A stretch of DNA of 7,047 nucleotides from contig CAZCWX010000112.1 in the NCBI GenBank assembly GCA_964502465.1, positions 1-7,047 on the forward strand, read 5' to 3'. The notes under the pieces were generated by a model. It had not been told where the DNA came from. It did no database searches and was given only the letters and a program-made list of their open reading frames with translations. Position 1 is the stretch's first letter. Each line of letters begins with the position of its first letter. Source of the stretch: CAZCWX01 sp964502465. Lineage in GTDB: Bacteria; Desulfobacterota; Binatia; Bin18. A program made the translations under genes and the position numbers. Shown here piece by piece: positions 1 through 6,088 of this stretch.

Positions 1-135
1 GCAGCCTTGGACACGTTGTTAACCTTGCGCTTCCAAACCTTCAAAGCCGTGCCCGTGGTAGGAGACACCTCCGAGGTGGGGCCTGCCCCGGTTGCTCAGC
101 AGGTGAAGATGGAAGTATTATCTATGGCCGCTTAA
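1..135 (+). CDS. C-terminal tail of an unrecognised protein (partial, cut by window start)
   Basis: Frame 1 is open from the first base to TAA at 133-135 and gives 44 residues ending VKMEVLSMAA. The other two forward frames are a poorer fit: frame 2 stops almost at once, and frame 3 stays open here but gives an Arg/Cys/Gly-rich product with no recognisable character. The tail has a plausible mix of hydrophobic and polar residues, with a Pro/Val/Gly-rich middle (AVPVVGDTSEVGPAP). I do not recognise a family. It does not resemble the part of glycogen phosphorylase that should precede the remnant next door, although both are in the same frame separated by this stop. It may be the true end of an upstream gene, or a frame created by the rearrangement that truncated the phosphorylase. 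An open frame this short could be chance, so confidence is low. Confidence 0.3.
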   Translation, partial: AALDTLLTLRFQTFKAVPVVGDTSEVGPAPVAQQVKMEVLSMAA

Positions 136-141
136 AGTATA

Positions 142-486
142 GTGGCGTTGCGTCAGAACGGCTATCACCCTTGGGAGTGGTATCATCGCAGCCCTGGTAT
201 TCATCGCACGTTAAATGCTCTGCGATCGGATCGATTCTGTGCGAAAGAACCGGAATTGTTTCAGTGGATATGCGAGGCTCTGCTCAGCGGTGGCGACGAG
301 TATTTTTTGCTTACAGATTTCGACACCTACGCCGACGCGCACGAGGAAGCGGGACGTCAGTTCTGTGATCCAGTGGTGTGGAGTCGGAAGGCGATTCTCA
401 ACGTCGCGCGGATGGGGCGATTCTCCAGCGACCGGACGATCCGCGAGTACGCCGACGAGATTTGGCATATCACCGGTATGCGTTAA
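142..486 (+). pseudogene. glgP: Glycogen/alpha-glucan phosphorylase, C-terminal remnant
   Basis: The 114 codons read as the extreme C-terminus of a GT35 glycogen/maltodextrin phosphorylase, the enzyme that releases glucose-1-phosphate from alpha-1,4-glucans. The diagnostic part is residues 80-110, WSRKAILNVARMGRFSSD followed by RTIREYADEIWHI, which closely matches the ending of bacterial GlgP proteins. The preceding ALRQNGYHPWEWY and DEYFLLTDFDTYADA segments also fit the family. The usual enzyme is about 800 residues, so only about one seventh is present. The PLP-lysine motif and the catalytic core are missing, so no activity is expected. The frame begins at GTG after an in-frame TAA at 133-135 and has no convincing ribosome binding site. 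I see no phosphorylase homology upstream in any forward frame, so this is a deletion or recombination product rather than a simple frameshift. The family call is firm; the claim that it is not expressed is inference. Confidence 0.85.
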
Positions 487-530
487 GCCTGCGACCTCTA
501 GCGTAGAAGAAGAGGAGATTCGCGAGCGGA

Positions 531-629
531 ATGAAACGGTCCAAGAACAACGCGCGGAGTTCGCTCGCGGTCGATACTCCTGCAACAAGTCCGTCCAACG
601 TTCCTAAAAAGAAGTCCTCACTCGGGTGA
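531..629 (+). CDS. Possible 32-residue basic ORF (doubtful)
   Basis: ATG at 531 opens 32 codons ending at TGA 627-629. The product starts MKRSKNNARSSL and ends PKKKSSLG, so it is Lys/Ser/Pro-rich and basic at both ends with no membrane segment. An AGGAG lies upstream near 512-516, but about 14 bases from the ATG, which is long. The composition resembles the disordered N-terminus of a longer protein, so it may be a broken gene start lying beside the phosphorylase remnant. Chance is equally possible. No function can be given. Confidence 0.15.
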   Translation: MKRSKNNARSSLAVDTPATSPSNVPKKKSSLG

Positions 630-723
630 TTCTCCACGTTCACCTCTCATTCGGGTCTTGAGCAAATATTGCAGAGACTCATTCCGCAATTCTCGCAGGG
701 TACGGAAATCTTTTGTATCCCCC

Positions 724-763
724 TTGCAACTAATTGATCGATTAATTAATTATAATCAATCCG
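724..763 (+). promoter_or_regulatory. Putative promoter of the efflux operon, with -10 close to the start codon
   Basis: A perfect consensus -10 box, TATAAT, lies at 751-756. The best -35-like hexamer is TTGCAA at 724-729, but the 21-base spacer is longer than the usual 16-18, so either the -35 is weak or an activator-type arrangement applies. Initiation 6-7 bases after the -10 would fall at about 762-763, immediately before the ATG at 764. No Shine-Dalgarno sequence precedes that ATG (the upstream bases are AATCAATCCG). Together these suggest a leaderless or nearly leaderless repressor mRNA. The patch 731-760 has only 4 G/C in 30 bases, in sharp contrast with the surroundings. An additional upstream promoter cannot be excluded. 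Confidence 0.55.
731..748. promoter_or_regulatory. Putative TetR-family operator palindrome
   Basis: TAATTGATCGATTAATTA is an 18-bp inverted repeat centred between 739 and 740, with eight of nine base pairs complementary (only 736/743 mismatch). A second overlapping symmetry, ATTGAT at 733-738 and ATCAAT at 755-760, brackets the -10 box, and ATTAATTAAT at 741-750 is itself palindromic. TetR-type dimers typically bind palindromes of this size close to their own promoters. The placement between the -35 region and the -10, directly ahead of the repressor gene, predicts autorepression of the whole operon. AT-rich DNA yields palindromes easily, so the exact boundaries are uncertain. Confidence 0.5.
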
Positions 764-1453
764 ATGGCACGTCCAGTAAAAACCCCGTTCTCTCCAGATC
801 TGCGTGCAACGATTGCCACTGAGGCAGAAGCACTGTTTGCTGAACGTGGGTATGACGGCGCGTGCATCCGTGAGATCGCCAAGCGGGTCGGCGCAACAAC
901 CGGGCTTATCTATCATTATTACGGCAGCAAGGAAGAGCTGTACCTGACGCTCATGGAAACCGCCGCTAGCGACCTCACGAGGCAGATCGAAGAGATCGCC
1001 ACAGGCAGCGACAGCCCGCAAGAAAAGATACGCCGAGTGATACGGGCCTTTGTTGATTCATACCGTGCTCGTCCGCAGCACTTTCAATTAGTGCATCGCG
1101 CAATCGATGAATTTCATCCGACCACTCTTGCTCTGGCGGAACGCTGGTTTTCTCGAGCGTATCGGGCTTTACAGACAATTGCGGAAGAGGGGATACAGAA
1201 AAAAGTCTTCAAACCTTTACCCGTGCATCTGGTCCCATTCATTGTTCTTGCCTTGCTCGTGCATGCTCATCGTAGCGAGAAAATTCAGGATCGCATGACC
1301 CCAGGTTTTTCTGCGACCGCCCTCTTCGAGGTGCTCGAGGAACTGATTATGACCTTATTGACGGTCCCGCAGGGAGAGAAGAAGAGGCTTATGCAGAGGC
1401 AGCAACAGAAAAGAAAGAAAATCGTGCGACTCCGTAGATCTTCCGGTGAATAA
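764..1453 (+). CDS. TetR/AcrR-family transcriptional repressor
   Basis: This is a 229-residue DNA-binding regulator, probably the local repressor of the pump genes that follow. Residues 14-60 form the standard TetR N-terminal domain: helix 1 around ATIATEAEALFAERGYDG, then the helix-turn-helix IREIAKRVGATTGLIYHYYG (35-54) and KEELY. Residues about 65-203 are helical and variable, as expected for the ligand-binding and dimer domain, so the inducer cannot be predicted. The ATG at 764 puts the family N-terminus at its normal position. It has no ribosome binding site but sits just behind a TATAAT box. The last 26 residues (204-229) are odd: 11 are Lys or Arg (for example QKRKKIVRLRR), giving a strongly basic tail beyond the usual fold. 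The stop lies 3 bases before the adaptor start, indicating co-transcription and presumably autoregulation. The family assignment is sure; the regulatory target is inferred from position. Confidence 0.93.
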   Translation: MARPVKTPFSPDLRATIATEAEALFAERGYDGACIREIAKRVGATTGLIYHYYGSKEELYLTLMETAASDLTRQIEEIATGSDSPQEKIRRVIRAFVDSYRARPQHFQLVHRAIDEFHPTTLALAERWFSRAYRALQTIAEEGIQKKVFKPLPVHLVPFIVLALLVHAHRSEKIQDRMTPGFSATALFEVLEELIMTLLTVPQGEKKRLMQRQQQKRKKIVRLRRSSGE

Positions 1454-1456
1454 ACG

Positions 1457-1696
1457 ATGGATACAAACAAATTGTGGAACACCTCGATGCCGCTTGTTAC
1501 TTACTGCCATTTCGTGCTGCTGATGGTGGGAATCGTGGCGCTGCTGGGGAGTTGTAGCCGCAGCGAAAACACCTTCGCCCCACCGCCCCCCCCGTTGTCA
1601 CAGTCAGTCAACCTGTTAAGCAGGAGGTCACTCATTACGCTGAGTTCACCAGCAATACTGCCCCCCTGGAATCGGTTGAACTGCGTGCCCGCGTGA
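1457..1696 (+). CDS. RND adaptor (MFP), 5' piece: lipoprotein signal and start of the gene before the frame break
   Basis: This is the first part of the adaptor gene. ATG at 1457 lies 3 bases after the repressor stop, with GGTG at 1445-1448 as a usable ribosome binding site. Residues 13-32 are a hydrophobic signal segment ending in the lipobox LGSC, with Cys33 as the predicted lipidated residue. A Pro-rich linker follows (FAPPPPP). Up to residue 45 this is an ordinary inner-membrane-anchored adaptor N-terminus. After the C run at 1586-1593 the frame yields unrelated residues until TGA at 1694-1696. The correct continuation lies in the -1 frame, where 1594 onward reads VVTVSQPVKQEVTHYAEFT, then APLESVELRARVKG, the expected adaptor sequence. 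As written, translation of this piece gives only a 79-residue product with no adaptor domains. Confidence 0.8.
   Translation: MDTNKLWNTSMPLVTYCHFVLLMVGIVALLGSCSRSENTFAPPPPPLSQSVNLLSRRSLITLSSPAILPPWNRLNCVPA
1586..1593 (+). repeat. Homopolymer C8 tract at the adaptor frame break
   Basis: Eight consecutive C follow CCACCG within the Pro-linker codons. Upstream codons are in the frame of 1457 and downstream codons in the frame of 1594, which differ by -1. A run of nine C (or six) would join them into one 404-residue adaptor. Such runs are classic sites for slipped-strand indels, transcriptional slippage and base-calling errors. The tract falls in a tolerant poly-proline linker just after the lipid anchor, so added or lost codons would do little harm. 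Confidence 0.85.
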
Positions 1697-2670
1697 AAGG
1701 CTTCTTGAAAAGTATCACCTTTACGTCCGGGTCGGAGGTCAAAAAAGGCGACCTGCTGTTTGTTATTGAGCCCGAGCCATACCAGATCAAAGTAGATCAA
1801 GCCAAGGCCGACTTACAACGCAGTGAAGACCAGTATAAAGCGGCAGACAATGAGTTGGCTATTGTCCAGGCAATGGCTGCCAAATCCGCCGCCAGCAAAA
1901 TTGATCTGGTCCAGAAGACCGAGAGACGAGACACCGCCAAAGCGAACATCGCGGCGGCGCGCGCTGCCCTGGAACAGGCAAAGATCGACCTGTCGTACAC
2001 TCATATCTATGCGCCGATCAGTGGGCAGATCGGCCGGAACTTGGTGGACGCAGGGAATCTTGTTGGTCAGGATAGCCCCACCTTGCTGGCGACAATCGTC
2101 AAATACGACCCGCTCTATGTCTATTTCACCGCGAGTGAAGCTGCGTTACTCGACTATGGGCAGATTCTCCGCCAACGGCGGACCAATGGCGAAAATGGCA
2201 AGACCGCAGAGGTCTATTTAGGCTTGGCGCATGAGTCGGGGTACCCTCACAAAGGCTGGTTCGATTCGAGCGATAATCGGGTAGACCGCGACACCGGGAC
2301 CATCCTTTTGCGCGCCGTTTTTTCCAATCCAGATCGGGCACTCTTCCCAGGAGTGTTCGCGCGGATTCGCATACCGACTGATACCGTGCATGCTCTGCTG
2401 GTACCGGAAGAGGCGTTGAATACCGACCAGGCGGGTAGGTATGTGTTAGTCGTTAATGACAAGAACGTCGTCGAAATCCGTCGAGTCAAGCTTGGCGTGT
2501 CCTTGGATGGTCTCACGGTTGTTCAGGATGGGTTGACTGCAGGAGAATGGATTGTCACTAATGGTTTACAACGTGCTCGTCCTGGCGGTACGGTGAATCC
2601 CGAGCGACAAAACCTGCCAAAAACGAGGACAGCACAGTCTCACGACAAAACCGTTGCGGCCCAGCCTTAG
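1693..2670 (+). CDS. RND efflux periplasmic adaptor (membrane fusion protein, AcrA/MexE/OqxA-like), main body
   Basis: This 325-residue stretch carries most of an HlyD/AcrA-type adaptor that links the RND pump to the outer membrane channel in the periplasm. Residues 1-30 are the first lipoyl half (VKGFLKSITFTSGSEVKKGD). Residues about 31-105 form the alpha-helical hairpin. Then comes the second lipoyl half (YTHIYAPISGQIGRNLVDAG), a beta-barrel with LLATIVKYDPLYVYF and the family signature VDRDTGTILLRAVFSNPD, and a membrane-proximal domain from about LLVPEEAL to NGLQRARPGG. The listed GTG start is only the first usable start after the frame break. The true gene begins at 1457 and homology begins at 1594, so 33 codons of adaptor sequence precede this start. 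With one extra C at 1586-1593 the protein would be 404 residues, normal for the family. Without it, this piece lacks the lipid anchor and signal peptide and would stay cytoplasmic. The pump gene follows after 129 bases. Confidence 0.93.
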   Translation: MKGFLKSITFTSGSEVKKGDLLFVIEPEPYQIKVDQAKADLQRSEDQYKAADNELAIVQAMAAKSAASKIDLVQKTERRDTAKANIAAARAALEQAKIDLSYTHIYAPISGQIGRNLVDAGNLVGQDSPTLLATIVKYDPLYVYFTASEAALLDYGQILRQRRTNGENGKTAEVYLGLAHESGYPHKGWFDSSDNRVDRDTGTILLRAVFSNPDRALFPGVFARIRIPTDTVHALLVPEEALNTDQAGRYVLVVNDKNVVEIRRVKLGVSLDGLTVVQDGLTAGEWIVTNGLQRARPGGTVNPERQNLPKTRTAQSHDKTVAAQP

Positions 2671-2710
2671 GAGTCATGCATCAATAAGGTGACCGTTCTC
2701 ATTTATATTA

Positions 2711-2765
2711 TGGGGTGGGCCTCTGGCCTGCGCCAAGCCATGCCGGCGAGGACGCCTGCACCCCA
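2711..2765 (+). other. Imperfect stem-loop in the adaptor-pump gap
   Basis: TGGGGTG at 2711-2717 pairs exactly with CACCCCA at 2759-2765. The stem continues with GGC 2718-2720 against GCC 2754-2756 after a 2-base bulge, and CTC 2721-2723 against GAG 2748-2750 after a further bulge. Inside is a small hairpin, TGGC/GCCA at 2724-2735. There is no following T run, so it is not an ordinary intrinsic terminator. The structure ends 25 bases before the pump's AGGAG. It could stabilise or process the message, tune the adaptor-to-pump ratio, or be a remnant of a dispersed palindrome. The pairing is directly visible; any role is inference. Confidence 0.4.
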
Positions 2766-2799
2766 AGCATGGTTCAGCTATTGGGACTAAAGGAGCGTT

Positions 2800-5700
2800 A
2801 TGAGTCGATTCTTCATTGATCGCCCGATCTTTGCCGCGGTCATCGCCATCCTTATCGTCGTGGCCGGCGCTGTGTCCCTCGATACGCTCCCGATCTCACA
2901 GTATCCGGACCTCGCACCCCCGGTGGTACAGGTCCAGGCGTTCTACCCCGGTGCCGATGCTAAGGTGCTGGCCGAAACCGTCGCCGCCCCTATCGAGCAA
3001 GAGGTCAACGGCGTTGACAATATGCTGTACATGTCGAGCACCTCAAACAATGATGGGTCGTATCTCCTAAGCGTCACTTTTGAACTTGGCACTGACCCCG
3101 ATATTAGCCAAGTCCTGACTCAGAACCGCGTAGCTCTGGCCCTGCCGCGACTGCCTGAGGAAGTGAGACGCCTCGGCGTCACCACCAAGAAGCGGTCAAC
3201 CAACTTTGTTGTCATTGTCAATCTTTACTCACCCGATCAGCGCTTCGACGCGCTGTTCATTACCAATTACCTTACGCTCAACGTCAAGGATGTGCTCAGT
3301 CGTATTCCTGGGGTTGGTGATGTCCGCATCAATCCCGTCAACCAGAACTACGGTATGCGAGTGTGGCTGGACCCACAGAAATTGAAATCCCGCAATCTCA
3401 CCACCACCGACGTGGTCAACGCAATCCGCGAACAGAACGTACAGGTGGCGGCAGGACAGATTGGCCAGCCGCCGGTTTCAGAGGGGCAGCAGTTTCAATA
3501 CACTATTACCACCCTTGGCCGATTGCAAGACGTCTCACAGTTCGAGCATATCATCGTCAAAACTGGTGAGCGGGGGGACTATACCCGTCTGAAAGACGTC
3601 GCGCGTGTCGAGCTCGGTGGACAGACCTACGACACCAGCTCCCTGTTGGATGGCGTTCCCTCTGCCGGCATCCTGGTGTTTCAACTGCCTGGTTCTAACG
3701 CGCTGCAGGTTGCCCACGAGGTCAAACGCACCCTGCAACAACTCAGCAAGGATTTTCCCGAAGGCCTCGAATATATTGTCGGCTGGGACGTGACCAATTT
3801 TGTGATGGCCTCCATTGAGGAGGTGCTCATTACACTGCTCGAAGCGTTCGTGCTCATCACGCTCGTGGTGTTTGTCTTCCTGCAGAACTGGCGGGCAACC
3901 CTGATCCCGATCCTGACGATTCCGGTCTCCATCATTGGCACCTTCGCAGTGATGTCACTCCTCGGATTCTCCATCAACATGCTCACTTTGCTCGGCATGG
4001 TGCTGGCGATCGGTATCGTGGTGGACGATTCCATTGTTGTGGTCGAAAATGTCGAACGGGCAATGACGACTGAGCACCTCCCGCCTCGTGAGGCCACGAT
4101 AAAAGCCATGTCGGAGGTTACCGGGCCTATCATTGGTATTACCTTGGTGCTCATGGCAGTCTTCATCCCCTCCGCCTTTCTCCCTGGACTGACGGGACGC
4201 ATGTATCGACAATTCGCCTTGACCATTGCGGCGACCACTGGGTTCAGCGCGATTATCGCTTTGACCTTAAGTCCGGCGCTGTGTGCGCGCATCTTGCAGC
4301 CGCACGTGCCAGGTGAGTCACAGAACTGGTTCTTCCGCAGATTCAACCGTCTGTTTGAACGTCTCACATCCGGTTATGCAAATATCGTTGGTCTTGCCGT
4401 TTGGCGTGTGGGTGTGTCCCTGGTCTTATATGTTGGGCTCCTTGCGCTGGCGGTGTTCGGCTTTGCGAAGCTGCCGCTCGGCTTCGTCCCCATCGAGGAC
4501 CAAGGCTACAGCCTGGCGGTTGTCCAGCTTCCCGATAGCGCCTCGCTAGAGCGGACCAATGCGCTCGTGCAAAAAATCAGCCGTTTGGGCAAGGAGACAC
4601 CTGGGATCGACTATGCCGTGGCCTTCGGTGGTACTTCTTTTATGGATAGCAGTAACATTTCCAACGTTGCGACTGTGATTTTTGCGCTCAAACCGTTTAA
4701 GGAGCGCTACAGTAGGGAAAACCGAGACCAACAAGGCTTGTTCCCGATCCTGTACACCCTCAATAATGGGTTACAGCAGTTTCAGGAGGGCATTGCGGTG
4801 GCGTTTCCGTCAGCGGCTATCATGGGACTAGGCAACACCGGTGGCTTCCAGATGCAAGTGCTTGATCGGGGAGCGCTCGGGCTTGAGGCGTTACAGCAGG
4901 CCACGAATGAGCTTGTTCTGGCTGCCAACTCACAATCGGGAGTGGCGAACATCAATACGCGGTTTCGTGCGGGGGTGCCGCAGCTCTACGCTGATGTCGA
5001 TCGGGTGAAGGCCAAGACTATGGGTATTCCTCTGCAGTCGGTCTTCGACACCATGCAGACCTACCTTGGTTCGACCTATGTGAATGACTTCAACATCTTC
5101 GGGCGTGTGTACCAGGTGAAGATTCAGGCTGATAGCCGCTTTCGCACCCATCCCGACGATCTCACACACCTCGAAGTGCGCAATGCGGCAGGAAAGATGA
5201 TCCCTCTCGGTACCCTGCTGCAGGTAAAAGAAACCTTGGGTCCGCCGAGTATCGTTCGCTTCAATCTGTACCCGACGGCAGCCATAAATGGCCAGGCAGC
5301 GCCCGGGTACAGCTCGGGACAGGCGCTTGCCCTCATGGAGCAAATTGCAACGCAGACGTTGCCCCCCGGCATGGGCTTCGCGTGGACGGACATGGCTTTT
5401 CAGGAAAAGCGGGTTGGTAATCAGGCAATCCTGATTTTTGCCCTGGCGGTTCTCGTCGTGTTCCTCATCCTGGCTGCCCAGTACGAAAGCTGGAGCAACC
5501 CCTTTGCGGTTGTCTTTGCGGTACCAACGGCACTGCTCGGTGCGGCGGCTGCCGTCTGGATCCGGGGGCTGGATAATAACATCTTTACCCAAATTGGACT
5601 GGTGTTATTGGTCGCTCTGGCAGCGAAGAATGCAATTCTCATCGTTGAATTCGCGCGGGACGCGCGGGCGAGGGGTGTGAGCCTCTTGGAGGCGGCGGTC

Positions 5701-5994
5701 GAGGGATCACGGCGGCGATTCCGGCCGATCCTCATGACATCGCTGGCATTCACCCTCGGCGTCTTTCCGCTGACTATTGCTACTGGCGCCGGCGCTGCAG
5801 CGCGGGTTTCAATGGGTACTGGTGTTTTCGGCGGGATGATCACCGCGACCCTCATCCCGATTTTTATCGTTCCGGTCCTGTATGTTGTCTTTCAGGGGCT
5901 TAGCGAACGGCGTCGGAAACCTCCGGTTCCTCTTCGCATGGACGAAAAAACCGGCAAACAGTCAGACCCAGTGATCCAACTGGCAGCTGATTGA
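2800..5994 (+). CDS. HAE1-family RND multidrug efflux pump, inner-membrane transporter (OqxB/MexF/AcrB-like)
   Basis: This 1064-residue proton-driven antiporter is complete and of normal length. It forms the trimeric inner-membrane engine of a tripartite exporter. The N-terminus MSRFFIDRPIFAAVIAILI is the classic HAE1 start with TM1, and AGGAG at 2791-2795 supports the ATG. Two repeats of six membrane segments flank two large periplasmic loops: TM2 near 342-361, TM7 near 538-557 and TM8 near 877-897. The proton-relay residues are intact: Asp409-Asp410 in GIVVDDSIVVVENVERAM, Lys943 in LAAKNAILIVEFARD, and Arg975 in RFRPILMTSLAF (equivalent to AcrB D407/D408, K940 and R971). The docking/funnel segment LGSTYVNDFNIFGRVYQV and the ending WTDMAFQEKRVGNQA resemble OqxB/MexF-type pumps more than AcrB. 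Likely exports hydrophobic drugs or other toxic compounds, but the substrate range cannot be deduced. Presumably repressed by the upstream TetR protein. Family and activity class are firm; the subgroup is from recall. Confidence 0.97.
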   Translation: MSRFFIDRPIFAAVIAILIVVAGAVSLDTLPISQYPDLAPPVVQVQAFYPGADAKVLAETVAAPIEQEVNGVDNMLYMSSTSNNDGSYLLSVTFELGTDPDISQVLTQNRVALALPRLPEEVRRLGVTTKKRSTNFVVIVNLYSPDQRFDALFITNYLTLNVKDVLSRIPGVGDVRINPVNQNYGMRVWLDPQKLKSRNLTTTDVVNAIREQNVQVAAGQIGQPPVSEGQQFQYTITTLGRLQDVSQFEHIIVKTGERGDYTRLKDVARVELGGQTYDTSSLLDGVPSAGILVFQLPGSNALQVAHEVKRTLQQLSKDFPEGLEYIVGWDVTNFVMASIEEVLITLLEAFVLITLVVFVFLQNWRATLIPILTIPVSIIGTFAVMSLLGFSINMLTLLGMVLAIGIVVDDSIVVVENVERAMTTEHLPPREATIKAMSEVTGPIIGITLVLMAVFIPSAFLPGLTGRMYRQFALTIAATTGFSAIIALTLSPALCARILQPHVPGESQNWFFRRFNRLFERLTSGYANIVGLAVWRVGVSLVLYVGLLALAVFGFAKLPLGFVPIEDQGYSLAVVQLPDSASLERTNALVQKISRLGKETPGIDYAVAFGGTSFMDSSNISNVATVIFALKPFKERYSRENRDQQGLFPILYTLNNGLQQFQEGIAVAFPSAAIMGLGNTGGFQMQVLDRGALGLEALQQATNELVLAANSQSGVANINTRFRAGVPQLYADVDRVKAKTMGIPLQSVFDTMQTYLGSTYVNDFNIFGRVYQVKIQADSRFRTHPDDLTHLEVRNAAGKMIPLGTLLQVKETLGPPSIVRFNLYPTAAINGQAAPGYSSGQALALMEQIATQTLPPGMGFAWTDMAFQEKRVGNQAILIFALAVLVVFLILAAQYESWSNPFAVVFAVPTALLGAAAAVWIRGLDNNIFTQIGLVLLVALAAKNAILIVEFARDARARGVSLLEAAVEGSRRRFRPILMTSLAFTLGVFPLTIATGAGAAARVSMGTGVFGGMITATLIPIFIVPVLYVVFQGLSERRRKPPVPLRMDEKTGKQSDPVIQLAAD

Positions 5995-6052
5995 TACCAC
6001 AATGAGAACCAGACACGTGATCAATCGCACAGGAATTTCCTCGCGCTTTGCG

Positions 6053-6079
6053 CCTCTCCCTTTTGTCAAAGGGGAGAGG
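6053..6079 (+). repeat. 12-bp hairpin, possible dispersed palindrome, overlapping the outer membrane factor ribosome binding site
   Basis: CCTCTCCCTTTT at 6053-6064 pairs with AAAGGGGAGAGG at 6068-6079 around a 3-base loop (GTC), with a single G-T pair. The CTCTCCC/GGGAGAG type of short palindrome is commonly dispersed between genes in many GC-rich bacterial genomes, so this may be one copy of such a repeat. No T run follows, so an intrinsic terminator is unlikely. The right arm contains the purine-rich GGGGAGAGGA that serves best as ribosome binding site for TTG at 6089. Folding would therefore hide that site. Confidence 0.6.
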
Positions 6080-6088
6080 AAGAGGGGA

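Noticed and set aside
142..144. GTG as a real start for a small functional protein from the glgP fragment
   Set aside because: There is no convincing ribosome binding site and the homology begins mid-domain, so the GTG most likely encodes the Val of the original phosphorylase.
215..607. 130-codon forward frame overlapping the glgP remnant in another frame
   Set aside because: It is a shadow of the conserved phosphorylase frame; the product is Arg/Ser/Thr-rich with no family resemblance and no good ribosome binding site.
630..723. Searched for a small RNA, riboswitch or additional gene upstream of the repressor
   Set aside because: There is no recognisable riboswitch core, no hairpin followed by T run, and no coding frame with support; nothing reportable in this stretch.
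3681..4367. Long open frame of 228 codons on the minus strand inside the pump gene
   Set aside because: It lies wholly antisense to well-conserved RND coding sequence, has low-complexity Ser/Thr/Met-rich content typical of a shadow frame, and resembles no known protein.
4930..5592. Open frame of 220 codons on the minus strand inside the pump gene
   Set aside because: It is antisense to the second half of the pump, is His/Arg-rich and has no domain-like pattern; best explained by codon bias of the real gene.
6053..6088. Intrinsic terminator between pump and outer membrane factor genes
   Set aside because: The hairpin is strong but is followed by GGAAGAGGGGA rather than a T run, and the next gene continues in the same direction.
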